A DNA stretch of 64,000 bases from Nevskiaceae bacterium (GTDB lineage Bacteria > Pseudomonadota > Gammaproteobacteria > Steroidobacterales > Steroidobacteraceae), in contig JACKOV010000004.1 in the NCBI GenBank assembly GCA_024234075.1, positions 1 to 64,000 on the forward strand, written 5' to 3'. The translations under genes were made by a program, and so were the position numbers. Positions 27,722 to 36,342 of this stretch are shown piece by piece (the first letter of the stretch is position 1; the number at the start of each line of letters is the position of its first letter). Under the pieces are notes generated by a model. The model was given only the letters and a program-made list of their open reading frames with translations, had not been told where the DNA came from and searched no databases.

Positions 27722-28714
27722 ATGATGCGCGCGCTGGCCTGCGGTCCGCCCGGTACCCCGCTGCAGCTCGAGCGGCGTCCGGTTCCGCAGCCTGGCGATG
27801 GGCAATTGCTGATCCGGGTCGCCGCCTGCGGGGTCTGCCGTACCGATCTGCACGTCGTCGATGGGGAGTTGCCGCGTGCCCGGCCGGGAGTCGTGCCTGG
27901 GCACGAAATCGTCGGCGAGGTCGCGGCCACCGGATCCGGCCCGGCCTGCGAGCGCTGGCCGGTGGGCAGCCGTGCCGGTGTGCCCTGGTTGGGCGACACC
28001 TGCGGTCGTTGCCGCTATTGCCGCGACGGTCGCGAGAATCTCTGCGAGCAGGCACGGTTCACTGGCTGCGATCTCGACGGCGGTTATGCCGATTATGTGC
28101 TCGCCGATGCTGCTTACTGTCTGCCGGTGCCGGACTCGTACTCGGCTGCAGCCGCGGCGCCGCTGCTGTGCGCCGGTCTGATCGGCTATCGATCGCTGCG
28201 CCTCGCCGGTGATCCGGCGCGCCTGGGGCTCTACGGCTTCGGAGCCGCGGCCCATATCGTCGCGCAGCTTGCCGTTGCCGAAGGTCGCGAAGTCTATGCC
28301 TTCACGCGCCCCGACGATGTGGCGGCGCAAAGGCTGGCACGTTCGCTCGGGGCCTGCTGGGCCGACAGTTCGGAGCTGGCACCGCCCGAGGAGCTCGATG
28401 CGGCGATCGTATTTGCGCCGGTCGGCCCGCTGGTGCCGCTGGCGCTGACGCGGCTGGCCCGTGGCGGCACCGTGGTCTGTGCCGGAATCCACATGTCCGA
28501 TATTCCGTCGTTCCCGTACCGCGACCTGTGGAACGAACGCGTGATCCGTTCGGTGGCCAACCTGACACGGCGCGATGGCGAGGAATTCATGGCGCTGGCC
28601 GCGCGCCTGCCGATCCACACCGAGGTGCACGAGTTTCCGCTGGAACAGGCCGACGAGGCGCTCGGGGGCCTGCGGTGCGGTGCGTTTGCCGGCGCTGCAG
28701 TGCTGCGGCCGTGA
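27722..28714 (+). CDS. Zinc-dependent alcohol dehydrogenase (MDR family)
   Basis: 330 residues. The catalytic zinc ligands are in CGVCRTDLHVVDG and GHEIVGEV; the structural zinc site is the four-Cys loop CGRCRYCRDGRENLC. The Rossmann region begins LGLYGFGAAAHIVAQLAVA near 163-181 (GFGAAAH rather than the common GxGxxG). YADYVLADAAYCLPVP and SVANLTRRDGEEFMALAA resemble the AdhA/AdhP branch seen with formaldehyde or NADP-linked alcohol oxidation, but the substrate is not certain. It follows purU closely and may be co-transcribed. Confidence 0.9.
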   Translation: MMRALACGPPGTPLQLERRPVPQPGDGQLLIRVAACGVCRTDLHVVDGELPRARPGVVPGHEIVGEVAATGSGPACERWPVGSRAGVPWLGDTCGRCRYCRDGRENLCEQARFTGCDLDGGYADYVLADAAYCLPVPDSYSAAAAAPLLCAGLIGYRSLRLAGDPARLGLYGFGAAAHIVAQLAVAEGREVYAFTRPDDVAAQRLARSLGACWADSSELAPPEELDAAIVFAPVGPLVPLALTRLARGGTVVCAGIHMSDIPSFPYRDLWNERVIRSVANLTRRDGEEFMALAARLPIHTEVHEFPLEQADEALGGLRCGAFAGAAVLRP

Positions 28715-28820
28715 GCGGCATGCCGGCCATGCGGCCTGCGGTCGGGCACCGCCGGTCGATGTTGTGGCGGAGATGTCAAACGGGGACGGCTGCGGCGGAT
28801 TTTCGCGCTACAGTCATGCC

Positions 28821-30638
28821 ATGCTGATCCCGCGGCGTGATCTCGACTTCCAGCTGTTCGACGTTCTGGGCCTCGATGAACTGCTGGGGCGGCCGCGCTT
28901 CGCCGATTGCGATCGGCCGGCCGTCGATGCGGTGCTCGATGCGGCCTATGCCCTGGCCGCTGCGCGTTTTGCGCCGCATGCAGCGCTGGCCGACGCGGCG
29001 GAGCCGCGTCTCGACGGTGGCCGGGTGTGGTTGCCCGACGAAACGCAGGCCGCATTGGCCGCCTATGCGGCCGGCGGGTTCATCGGCGCCGCGTTGCCGC
29101 GGCCGCTCGGCGGGCTCGGCCTGCCGTTCGTCGTGTCGCAGGCCTGCGGTGGCGTGTTCGCAGCCGCCAACGTCGCGGTCCATTCATATGCGTCGTTGAC
29201 CCAGGGCGCGGCCAATGTGATCGCCCGTTTCGGCACGGATGCACAGCGTGTGCGTTATCTGGCTGCCATGCTCGACGGACGTGCCTTCGGCACGATGTGC
29301 CTGTCCGAGCCGCAGGCGGGCTCGTCGCTGGCCGACATCCGTACCCGTGCGACCCCGACTGGTGACGGCCGCTACCGGATCAGCGGTCAGAAGATGTGGA
29401 TTTCAGGTGGTGAGCACGAGCTGTCACACAACATCATCCATCTGGTGCTGGCGCGGATTCCAGGCGGACCACCGGGCACCAAGGGCATCTCGTTGTTCAT
29501 CGTGCCGCGCTACCGCGTGGCCGACGAGAGCGCCGGCGATGGCGGAGGCCGCGGTGCGTCCAATGGCGTGAGCCTGATCGGGCTGAACCACAAGATGGGT
29601 TGGCGAGGGCAGGTGAACACGGCACTGGCCTTCGGCGATACGGGCGAGTGTCTGGGCGAGCTCGTCGGTCGCGAGCACCACGGCCTCGGCTACATGTTCC
29701 ACATGATGAACGAGGCGAGGGTCACGGTCGGGTTGTGTGCGGTCGGTCTCGGCTACGCCGGTTATCGCCAGGCGCTCGACTATGCCCGCACGCGGCTGCA
29801 GGGGCGCAGTCCGTCGATAAAGGATCCCGCCACGCCGCAGGTTCCGATCCTGCAGCATGCGGATGTGCGAAGGATGCTGCTCGCGCAGAAGGCCTGGGTC
29901 GAGGGCGGCTTGGCGCTGACGCTGTACTGCGCGCGGCTGGTCGATGACCTGGCTGCGGAGGAGTCCGAGACAGGACGGCAGGGACTGGCCTTGCTGCTCG
30001 AGCTGCTGACGCCCATCGCCAAGTCGTGGCCGTCCGAGTATTGCCTCGAGGCGAACAAACTCGCGATCCAAGTGGCCGGCGGTGCCGGCTATACCCGCGA
30101 TCTGCCGTTCGAGCGCTTGTACCGCGACAACCGTCTCAATCATATCCATGAGGGTACGTTCGGCATCCACGGTCTCGATCTGCTCGGCCGCAAGGTCGTG
30201 CAGCAGGATGGGGCCGCTCTGCGGAGTTTCATCGGCCGCGTGCAGGCGACGATCACGCAGGCACTCGGCGAGCCGGCGCTGCATGCCGAGTGTCGCGCCT
30301 TGGCGGCGGCGGTTCGAGGTCTGGCCGCTGTGACCCGCAAACTGGTAGCCGTCGGCGCCGACGGGCAGACCGAACTCGCGCTGGCCAACGCGACGCTGTA
30401 TCTGGACGCATTCGGCACGATCGCGGTGGCCTGGCGCTGGCTCGCACAGGCGCAGGTGGCGCAGCACGCGTTGCGGGATCCACGACCCACCGACGATGCG
30501 CAGCGGGCGTTCCTCGAGGGCAAACTACATGCCTGCCGCTGGTTCTATCGGCACGCCTTGCCCGAGGCCAACCTGCGCCTGTCGACGCTCGAGCGGCTCG
30601 ACGACGCGCTGCTCTGCATCTGCGACGAGCATTTCTGA
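28821..30638 (+). CDS. Acyl-CoA dehydrogenase (long form with C-terminal extension)
   Basis: 605 residues, about 200 longer than the classic family because of an extra C-terminal helical domain. CLSEPQAGSSLADIRTRA and YRISGQKMWISGGEHELS are FAD-binding signature 1 and its sequel; the catalytic base region is GGAGYTRDLPFERLYRDNRL with IHEGTFGIHGLDLL after it. Such long forms often act on methylthio- or medium-chain thioesters (DmdC-like) or unusual acyl-CoAs; substrate not assignable. A TACAGT hexamer at 28809-28814 ends six bases before the ATG, which lacks a Shine-Dalgarno sequence, so it may be leaderless. Converges on the S46 peptidase gene. Confidence 0.92.
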   Translation: MLIPRRDLDFQLFDVLGLDELLGRPRFADCDRPAVDAVLDAAYALAAARFAPHAALADAAEPRLDGGRVWLPDETQAALAAYAAGGFIGAALPRPLGGLGLPFVVSQACGGVFAAANVAVHSYASLTQGAANVIARFGTDAQRVRYLAAMLDGRAFGTMCLSEPQAGSSLADIRTRATPTGDGRYRISGQKMWISGGEHELSHNIIHLVLARIPGGPPGTKGISLFIVPRYRVADESAGDGGGRGASNGVSLIGLNHKMGWRGQVNTALAFGDTGECLGELVGREHHGLGYMFHMMNEARVTVGLCAVGLGYAGYRQALDYARTRLQGRSPSIKDPATPQVPILQHADVRRMLLAQKAWVEGGLALTLYCARLVDDLAAEESETGRQGLALLLELLTPIAKSWPSEYCLEANKLAIQVAGGAGYTRDLPFERLYRDNRLNHIHEGTFGIHGLDLLGRKVVQQDGAALRSFIGRVQATITQALGEPALHAECRALAAAVRGLAAVTRKLVAVGADGQTELALANATLYLDAFGTIAVAWRWLAQAQVAQHALRDPRPTDDAQRAFLEGKLHACRWFYRHALPEANLRLSTLERLDDALLCICDEHF

Positions 30639-30666
30639 GCCCGTCGCCGACCGGTGCCGTTGCCGC

Positions 30667-32760
30667 TCAGCGGGCCAGCAGTTCGCGCAACAGTTCCGGT
30701 GCCGCGTAGACCTTGTCGAGTGCCTCCCGCATGATCGCCGGATGTACCGCGACCGAGCGGTTCTGGCGGGGGTCGAAACCGTAGTTGCCGGCGATCGAGT
30801 GGATATTGCCGTCGAAGATCAGGCCGACGATGTCGCCGCGGACATTGACCAGCGGACTGCCGGAGTTGCCGCCGATGATGTCGTTGTCGGTGACGAGGTT
30901 GAACGGCGTCTGCAGGTCGAGGCGATCCTGCACGGCGAGCCAGCTTGCGGGGATGCGGAACGGGTCCTGTCCGGTGGCGCGCTGGAACGCACGCTCGAGA
31001 CGGGTGAATGGCGCGATCGCCGTGCCGTTCTCGGTCCAGCCGCGGACCGTGCCGTAGTTCAGGCGCAGCGTGAACGTGGCGTCCGGATAGACCTCGGTGC
31101 CGTAGACCGCGAAGCGCGCCCGGGCGATCTTCTCCGTCGCGACCCGTGTCGGCGCCTCCACTTCGTCTTCGACGCGTTTACGCACGGTGCGCGCCTCCGG
31201 GTCGACGTCGCGGGCGAGCCGGATCATCGGGTCGTCGCTGGCATCGATCGCCGCTTGGCCGCCGTTCCAGAGTGCGAGCCGGATTGCCGGGTCGCCGAGT
31301 TTCGACTCGTTCGCCAGCCGCGTCGCGAGCGCTTGCGGCGATTCGGTGGCCAGCAGCCGACGTACGACCGGGTGATCGGGGCCGAGCCATTCGCGCATCC
31401 GCTCCAGGCCGAAAGCCAGGGTCAGCCGTTCCAGTTCGGGGTACACCGGTACGGCTGCCGCGAGCTGCTGCTCGAGTCGTGGCAGCGAGGTTTCGGTGAA
31501 CTCGCGCAGCCGTTCGCTGTCGGGTTGCTGCCGTTCGGCGGCAGCACGCACCAGCACGCGTGCATAGCGGAACAAACGACTGTTGAAGCCTGCGCCTCCC
31601 TCGAGGAAGGTTGATGACTGTTCGAGCGCACGTGCCGTGGCGGTCGCTGCGGCGATGTCGCTCCACGGATCGCCGATCCCGGCGAAGGCGGGCAGGGTCG
31701 ATACTCGTTGCCGCAGCTCGGCCTCTTCGCGCCGTTTGCGCGCCATCAGCTCGTCGTCGAGCAGGGCGTCGAGCAGCTTGCGGCGGACCTTGAGGCCGTT
31801 TTCGAGGCCGTTCAACGGCTCCTGGGTGATGCGGCGTTCGGTCGGGCCGCGCTGTGCGAACTCGATGTAGCGACCGCGCAGCTCGCTGGCCCGCAGCAGG
31901 GTCGGCGGCATCACGGCATCCCGCAACAGGCCGAGCTGGGCGGCGGTCAGCAGGCGATCAGTGGCGCCCGGATGACCGGAGACGAAAACCAGTTCGCCTT
32001 CGGCGGGGCCGGCGAAGTCGATGTGCAGCGGCGCGGCGATTCTTGCCGGTTTGCCGTCTTCGTAGGCCCGCAGCAAACCCATGTCGAGGCACCAGCGCGG
32101 GAACTGGAAGTTGTCCGGATCGCCGCCGAACGCGGCGACGCCTGCTTCGGGCGCGAACACCAGCCGTACGTCGGTGTGGCGTCGATACTTGTAGAGGAAA
32201 TACTGACCGCCGTTGTACAGCGTCACCGATTGACACTTCAGCGCGGACCCTCGGCGGCCTTTGGCGGGCGATTTCTCGCAGGCACTTTCGAGCGCCGTGA
32301 GGCGGCGCTTGCGGGCCTCGTTGGCGGCCTGATCGTCGAGACCCTGCGTCGCCGCGAGCACCTCGGCCGTGACGTCCTGCATCTCCACCAGGACGTCGGC
32401 GACCTGCGCGCCGCAGCGCAGTTCCTGCTCGCGGCTGCGTGCCAGGAAGCCGTCCTCGATCAGGCTGCGCTCCGTCGACGAGTGCTCGGCGAGACAGGAC
32501 TCGATGCAGTGATGGTTAGTCAGGATCAGGCCGTCCTTGGAGACGAAGGAGGCGCTGCAGTTCGACAGTCGCACCGAGGCCAGCCGCAAGCGATCGAGCC
32601 AGGCAGCGTCGATGTTTGCGCCGTACTGCTCGCCTAGCTTTTTCGAAGGGAAGTTGTCGTAGGTCCACATGCCCTCGTCGGCATGCAGCGGTGCCGAGGC
32701 CGCGGCGACCACGATCAGGGCGGTGAAGGCAGCGAGTGGGGGCAACCAGGGGCGTGGCAT
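30667..32760 (-). CDS. Exported S46-family dipeptidyl-peptidase
   Basis: 697 residues with a clear signal peptide (residues 1-27, cleavage after LHA). The S46 family mark EGMWTYDNFP follows directly. Catalytic His lies in LTNHHC (83/84) and Ser633 in GGNSGSPLV; the Asp is in the region PDNFQFPRWCLD. Eighteen residues after the Ser is Gly651 in FDGN, where DPP11 enzymes carry the Arg that selects acidic residues, so DPP7-type specificity for hydrophobic P1 is more likely (family knowledge, hedged). Acts in the periplasm, releasing dipeptides from peptide N termini. GGAG stands before the ATG. Divergent from the tad operon. Confidence 0.93.
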   Translation of the reverse strand: MPRPWLPPLAAFTALIVVAAASAPLHADEGMWTYDNFPSKKLGEQYGANIDAAWLDRLRLASVRLSNCSASFVSKDGLILTNHHCIESCLAEHSSTERSLIEDGFLARSREQELRCGAQVADVLVEMQDVTAEVLAATQGLDDQAANEARKRRLTALESACEKSPAKGRRGSALKCQSVTLYNGGQYFLYKYRRHTDVRLVFAPEAGVAAFGGDPDNFQFPRWCLDMGLLRAYEDGKPARIAAPLHIDFAGPAEGELVFVSGHPGATDRLLTAAQLGLLRDAVMPPTLLRASELRGRYIEFAQRGPTERRITQEPLNGLENGLKVRRKLLDALLDDELMARKRREEAELRQRVSTLPAFAGIGDPWSDIAAATATARALEQSSTFLEGGAGFNSRLFRYARVLVRAAAERQQPDSERLREFTETSLPRLEQQLAAAVPVYPELERLTLAFGLERMREWLGPDHPVVRRLLATESPQALATRLANESKLGDPAIRLALWNGGQAAIDASDDPMIRLARDVDPEARTVRKRVEDEVEAPTRVATEKIARARFAVYGTEVYPDATFTLRLNYGTVRGWTENGTAIAPFTRLERAFQRATGQDPFRIPASWLAVQDRLDLQTPFNLVTDNDIIGGNSGSPLVNVRGDIVGLIFDGNIHSIAGNYGFDPRQNRSVAVHPAIMREALDKVYAAPELLRELLAR

Positions 32761-32891
32761 GGGTTTCTCCTCGACGGCGCGCGAGCCGATGTCGAGCCCG
32801 AAGTATGAACCATCGACGTCCGGCGTGCTGCACGACCGCGGCGCCAGGGTGTTTCCGGTGTGTTTGCCCTGATTGATTCCGCAAAGCCGAA

Positions 32892-32931
32892 CGCCGCGAA
32901 GTATCCGGTCGATTGCCGCGATTTCGCGGCG
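32892..32931. repeat. Perfect 9-bp inverted repeat upstream of the tad operon
   Basis: CGCCGCGAA at 32892-32900 and its complement TTCGCGGCG at 32923-32931 are separated by 22 bases. Nested against the second arm is a smaller palindrome, GCCGCGA TT TCGCGGC (32915-32930). The element is 70 bases before the first pilin ATG in the divergent gap between the S46 peptidase and tad genes. It could be an operator or a leader hairpin; the sequence does not decide. Confidence 0.4.
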
Positions 32932-32999
32932 TGCCCTGCGGCGTGCGTGGGGGTTCAATTCATCCGCCGCGCATCGCCGGCAGTTCTCCGGAGAGTCCC

Positions 33000-33251
33000 A
33001 TGCATCACACCCGCTTTCGCCGCTACGCCGGTCAGGGCATGACCGAGTACATCATCATCGTCGCGCTGATCGCCGTCGCCGCGATCGGTGTCTACACCGC
33101 GCTCGGCGATATCGTTCGAGGCCAGACCTCGGTCGCGGCAGCGGCCCTGGCCGGCGACAACAACGGCAATGGCCGTGGCCTGGTCGGCAACGCCCAAGGT
33201 CGCGCGAACAACGAAGGTCGTCAGAAGAACCTGCAGAACTTCGAGCGCTGA
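33000..33251 (+). CDS. Flp-type pilin (class III prepilin)
   Basis: 83 residues. A short basic leader, RRYAG, precedes the processing motif G-QGMTEY, with Glu at +5 and Tyr at +6 after the expected cleavage, exactly the Flp pilin rule G/XXXXEY. A hydrophobic helix (IIIVALIAVAAIGVYTAL) follows. The C-terminal half, about residues 45-83, is polar, rich in Asn, Gly and Gln, and much longer than in many Flp pilins. GGAGAG precedes the ATG. As first gene of the tad operon it is the best candidate for the main pilus subunit. Confidence 0.85.
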   Translation: MHHTRFRRYAGQGMTEYIIIVALIAVAAIGVYTALGDIVRGQTSVAAAALAGDNNGNGRGLVGNAQGRANNEGRQKNLQNFER

Positions 33252-33284
33252 GTCATGCACGGTCCCCGAGGCGGAGTCATCGTC

Positions 33285-34658
33285 ATGTCCCGATCGGCTG
33301 CGATCGTCAGGTCACGCCTGGGCCGGGTGTGGTTTGCGGCAAGGCGTGACTCTGCCCGGGGCCAGGCAATGGTGTTCCTGCTGCCGATGCTGGCGGCGCT
33401 GGCCGCGGCCTTGCTGTTCGTGTTCGATGCCGGGCAGGCCGCCAGCGAGAAGCGCCGCCTGGTCGATGCGGCCGATGCGGCGGCGTTGAGCGCCGCGACC
33501 TGGCAGGCACGTGCGCTCAACTTCGAGTCCTACATGAATCGCGCGGTGATCGCCAACGAGGCAGTGATCGCGCAATCGGTGAGTCTGCGTTCCTGGTCCG
33601 ACTACATGGACCAGATGCTGCCCGAGGCGGCGCTGGTGACTCGTTGGGTGCCGCTGTTGAACGTCGCGACGCTTGTCTTGCAGCGTATCTGGGCGGGCTT
33701 CAACGCCGCACTGCAGCCGGGTCTCGGTGCGATGGAGACGATGCTCAGCCTGGTCGATCACGACCTGGGTGCGGCGCAACGCTATGTGCATGCGGTGGCG
33801 CTGGCGGTGGTGCCGGAGACGGTGCGAGCGACCTTGGCAGCCAACGATCCACGCTACCGCCTATCCGAGGGTGGCGAGTTGTTGCTGGCACGCTGGGTTG
33901 GCGAGTGGACCCGGTTCACGTCGCTCTACGGTGGTGCGTTCCGTTGGCGACAGGCCGATCTGCTGCGCCGCTCCAGCGATGGGTTTACCACCGAGCGCAG
34001 TGCGACCGTGAACCCTCCGCTGGTCGGCGAGGCACTGCGGTTCGAGAAACGGGGGGGCAGCGATCTGCTCGATTTCGAGACCTGGCGGGCCATGGATACG
34101 CTGGCCATGCACACCCGCTCCGGTTTACTGGTGGGGCGGATGCGTGAGCGACTGCCGATCGGCTGGGGAGGCGCCGAGAATGGCCGCTTCAGCACACTGC
34201 GCGGCGTGCATGGTGGCAGCCCGCGCGTTAATCCGCGGGCGTCGCGGCTCGCCAGTGCAGCGACTTCGGCACGGCGCGGCTATCTCGGGCTGCCATCGTT
34301 GCGTGATGTGTCGGCGGCACAGCGCGAGGAGCTTGCGCCACCCCGGATCGTGGTCCGGGCGATCGTCCCCGGTGAACTGATCGTCGATTCGCGACGAGCG
34401 CTTGACCGTGCTTCGGCCGTGGATCTCGGTGGCCGTCGTTTCGCGACTACGCGCGAGTCTCCGGCGCCGGCCTATGCGGTCGCTGCAGCCGAAGTGCGCT
34501 TCGCCCGGCTGGTACCGCGAGCCGATGGTGCGCGTGAGCTCGGCAGTCTCTACAACCCCTATTGGCGCGCGCGCCTTGCGGCACCGACCTCTGCAGAGCG
34601 TCTGCTTGCCGCAACCGCAGACGGCAGTGTGGATCTCGCGTTGGTGGTGCTGCCATGA
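33285..34658 (+). CDS. TadG-like tad pilus protein
   Basis: 457 residues. The N-terminal segment RGQAMVFLLPMLAALAAALL is a membrane helix of the TadE/TadG-like type, then SEKRRLVDAADAAALSAATWQA, the classic TadG-like motif. The rest is a large extracytoplasmic domain with no Cys. TadG-like proteins are thought to be minor pilin-like or assembly factors. GGAG is eight bases before the ATG at 33285; an upstream in-frame ATG at 33255 has no such site. The stop overlaps the next ATG. Confidence 0.8.
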   Translation: MSRSAAIVRSRLGRVWFAARRDSARGQAMVFLLPMLAALAAALLFVFDAGQAASEKRRLVDAADAAALSAATWQARALNFESYMNRAVIANEAVIAQSVSLRSWSDYMDQMLPEAALVTRWVPLLNVATLVLQRIWAGFNAALQPGLGAMETMLSLVDHDLGAAQRYVHAVALAVVPETVRATLAANDPRYRLSEGGELLLARWVGEWTRFTSLYGGAFRWRQADLLRRSSDGFTTERSATVNPPLVGEALRFEKRGGSDLLDFETWRAMDTLAMHTRSGLLVGRMRERLPIGWGGAENGRFSTLRGVHGGSPRVNPRASRLASAATSARRGYLGLPSLRDVSAAQREELAPPRIVVRAIVPGELIVDSRRALDRASAVDLGGRRFATTRESPAPAYAVAAAEVRFARLVPRADGARELGSLYNPYWRARLAAPTSAERLLAATADGSVDLALVVLP

Positions 34659-35473
34659 ATCGCCGTACTGCAACGGCACTCCGGCGGCCACTCGGGCAGG
34701 CATTGATCGAGGTGCTCGCGGCGCTGTTGGCGCTGGGGCCGTTGTGGTTCGCGATCCTGCTGGTAGCGCGCTGGCACGACCTGCAGCAGACCGCCATCGG
34801 CGCCGCCCGCTACGCTGCGTTCGAATCCTGGGTGGCTGCCGGTTCCGTAGAGGCGGCCGCGGTGCGCGAGGCGACTCGCCGGCGATTGTTCACCGATGAG
34901 CCGCGGCGCTTTTCGGCCACGGCAGCGGCAGGTGTGGTCTCGACGGTGGGCGGACTGCCGCGTTGGCGCGATCCCCATGGCACAGCGTTGATCGCGGAGA
35001 GCGGGCCGGAAATCGAGATCCGTGCAGTGGCACAGGCATCCATGATCGAGAACGCGGAGCAGCTGGCTTTCGTGATGATCGCGCCGGCGCGTGCCGTCGG
35101 CGGGCCAGCCTTCGATCTGCAGCGCAATGCCGCGCGTGCGGCCACCGTGTCGGTACCGATCGTGCACGGCGCCTCGCTGCCACAGCCTCTGGCCGGACTG
35201 CGTTTCACGCTGGTGGAGCGGCTCGAACTGCTGGTCGATCCCTGGGCCGCCGCCGACCCGCGCGCAGTCGCGCAACGTACGGCCGCACTGTCGCCGACGG
35301 AGGCGTTGCGCAGGCTGTCGCGGCCACTGGAGCCGTTGCGCTGGGCCGCCAGTTTGCTGGAGCCGGCTTTCGAGCGGTTCTGTCCGGGACGCATCGAGCC
35401 CGACATCGTTCCGCCGGATCGGTTGCAGGGAGGTCGCCTGCCACCGGCCGACTTGAGGGACCAGCCATGCTGA
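34655..35473 (+). CDS. TadE-like tad pilus protein (pseudopilin)
   Basis: 272 residues. Motif LGQALIEVLAALLALGPLWF gives G-QALIE with Glu at +5, as in pseudopilins, followed by ARWHDLQQTAIGAARYAAFE, the TadE continuation. The exported part (40-272) has two Pro-rich regions near the end (GRIEPDIVPPDRL). It overlaps both neighbours, so it is translated in step with them. Confidence 0.75.
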   Translation: MNRRTATALRRPLGQALIEVLAALLALGPLWFAILLVARWHDLQQTAIGAARYAAFESWVAAGSVEAAAVREATRRRLFTDEPRRFSATAAAGVVSTVGGLPRWRDPHGTALIAESGPEIEIRAVAQASMIENAEQLAFVMIAPARAVGGPAFDLQRNAARAATVSVPIVHGASLPQPLAGLRFTLVERLELLVDPWAAADPRAVAQRTAALSPTEALRRLSRPLEPLRWAASLLEPAFERFCPGRIEPDIVPPDRLQGGRLPPADLRDQPC

Positions 35474-36123
35474 TCGCGCGGATCCTGCCTGGTGTGTTGC
35501 TGTCGCTGGCCCAGGCTTCGTCCGCCGCCGCGGCGCAGCAGGTCGCGCCGGTGGTGCTGCGCGTCAATGGCGTCAGTCTCGCGATGCAGTGGCAGGTACT
35601 CGAGGGCGCTCCGGAGGAGCTCGCGCGGCGTCTGCAGGACCGTTGGGGTACCCGCCTGCCGGGCCCCGGTGCGGCGAGCTCCGCGCGTCGCCTGTTGGGT
35701 CGTCAGCGCGGGCCGTTCCACGAGACCTTGACGCTGTCGCCGGGGCCACGCGCCGGCACGGCACTGGCGCTGGTCGCGGTACAGGATCTGCGGCGCCGGC
35801 CTGCGCCGCTGCCGCCCCGACCGCTGACACTGCCGGTGGCGGCGCAGCTGTTGAACGTGATCGAGTTCGGTGCGCCGGACGGCCCCGCGACGGCCTGGAC
35901 GTTCGAGGTCGCCGGCGCGGCCGATGTGGTCCTGAAGGCGATCGATACGGCCGCTCGCGAGGCCGGCTGGCGGCAGCGGATCACACTGCCTCTGGAGTCG
36001 CGGCCTCAGGCGTTGTGGGCGCAGCGCGCTGCGCAGGAGCTGGCCGCCGTCGCCATCGACAGTGGGGCGCGCACACGATTGGTTCTGCTGGTCACTTCAC
36101 CGGTAGCGGGTGCTGCGCCATGA
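35467..36123 (+). CDS. Exported protein of unknown function in the tad operon
   Basis: 218 residues. A signal peptide (residues 1-23, ending SSAAAA) exports it. The mature part has VVLRVNGVSLAMQWQVLEG near 30-48, a Pro-rich middle (RRRPAPLPPRPLTLPV) and a helical C-terminal half. I recognise no family. Placement between the TadE-like gene and a small pilin, with overlaps of 7 and 4 bases, argues for a role in pilus assembly, perhaps in the place of a pilotin or of RcpB, which is inference. GAGGG is seven bases before the ATG. Confidence 0.65.
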   Translation: MLIARILPGVLLSLAQASSAAAAQQVAPVVLRVNGVSLAMQWQVLEGAPEELARRLQDRWGTRLPGPGAASSARRLLGRQRGPFHETLTLSPGPRAGTALALVAVQDLRRRPAPLPPRPLTLPVAAQLLNVIEFGAPDGPATAWTFEVAGAADVVLKAIDTAAREAGWRQRITLPLESRPQALWAQRAAQELAAVAIDSGARTRLVLLVTSPVAGAAP

Positions 36124-36314
36124 CCGCGCCGCGGATCCACCGCATTTCGCGCCGCCTGGGCGGTCAGGCGGTCACCGAGGCCTTGGTGGCCGCGCTGGCG
36201 ATCGCCGCTGCGCTTTGCCTGCCATGGCTTGACGGCGAGTCGCCGGCCGGGCTGTTGCTCGGTGCGCTGGTGGGTGCCTCCCGGGCCTTCCAGCACTGGA
36301 TCTTCCTCGTCTAA
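36120..36314 (+). CDS. Second small pilin-like protein of the tad operon
   Basis: 64 residues, easily missed. A basic leader (RIHRISRRLG) precedes G-QAVTEA, a class III prepilin-like processing site with Glu at +5, then a hydrophobic helix (LVAALAIAAALCLPWL) and a short tail with a second hydrophobic stretch (AGLLLGALVGASRAFQHW). It lacks the Tyr at +6 of true Flp pilins. ATGA overlap with the gene before; 28 bases before cpaB. Likely a minor subunit or initiation pilin. Confidence 0.7.
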   Translation: MTAPRIHRISRRLGGQAVTEALVAALAIAAALCLPWLDGESPAGLLLGALVGASRAFQHWIFLV

Positions 36315-36342
36315 TGGCTCCGCGAATCGAGAGGTCACGACG

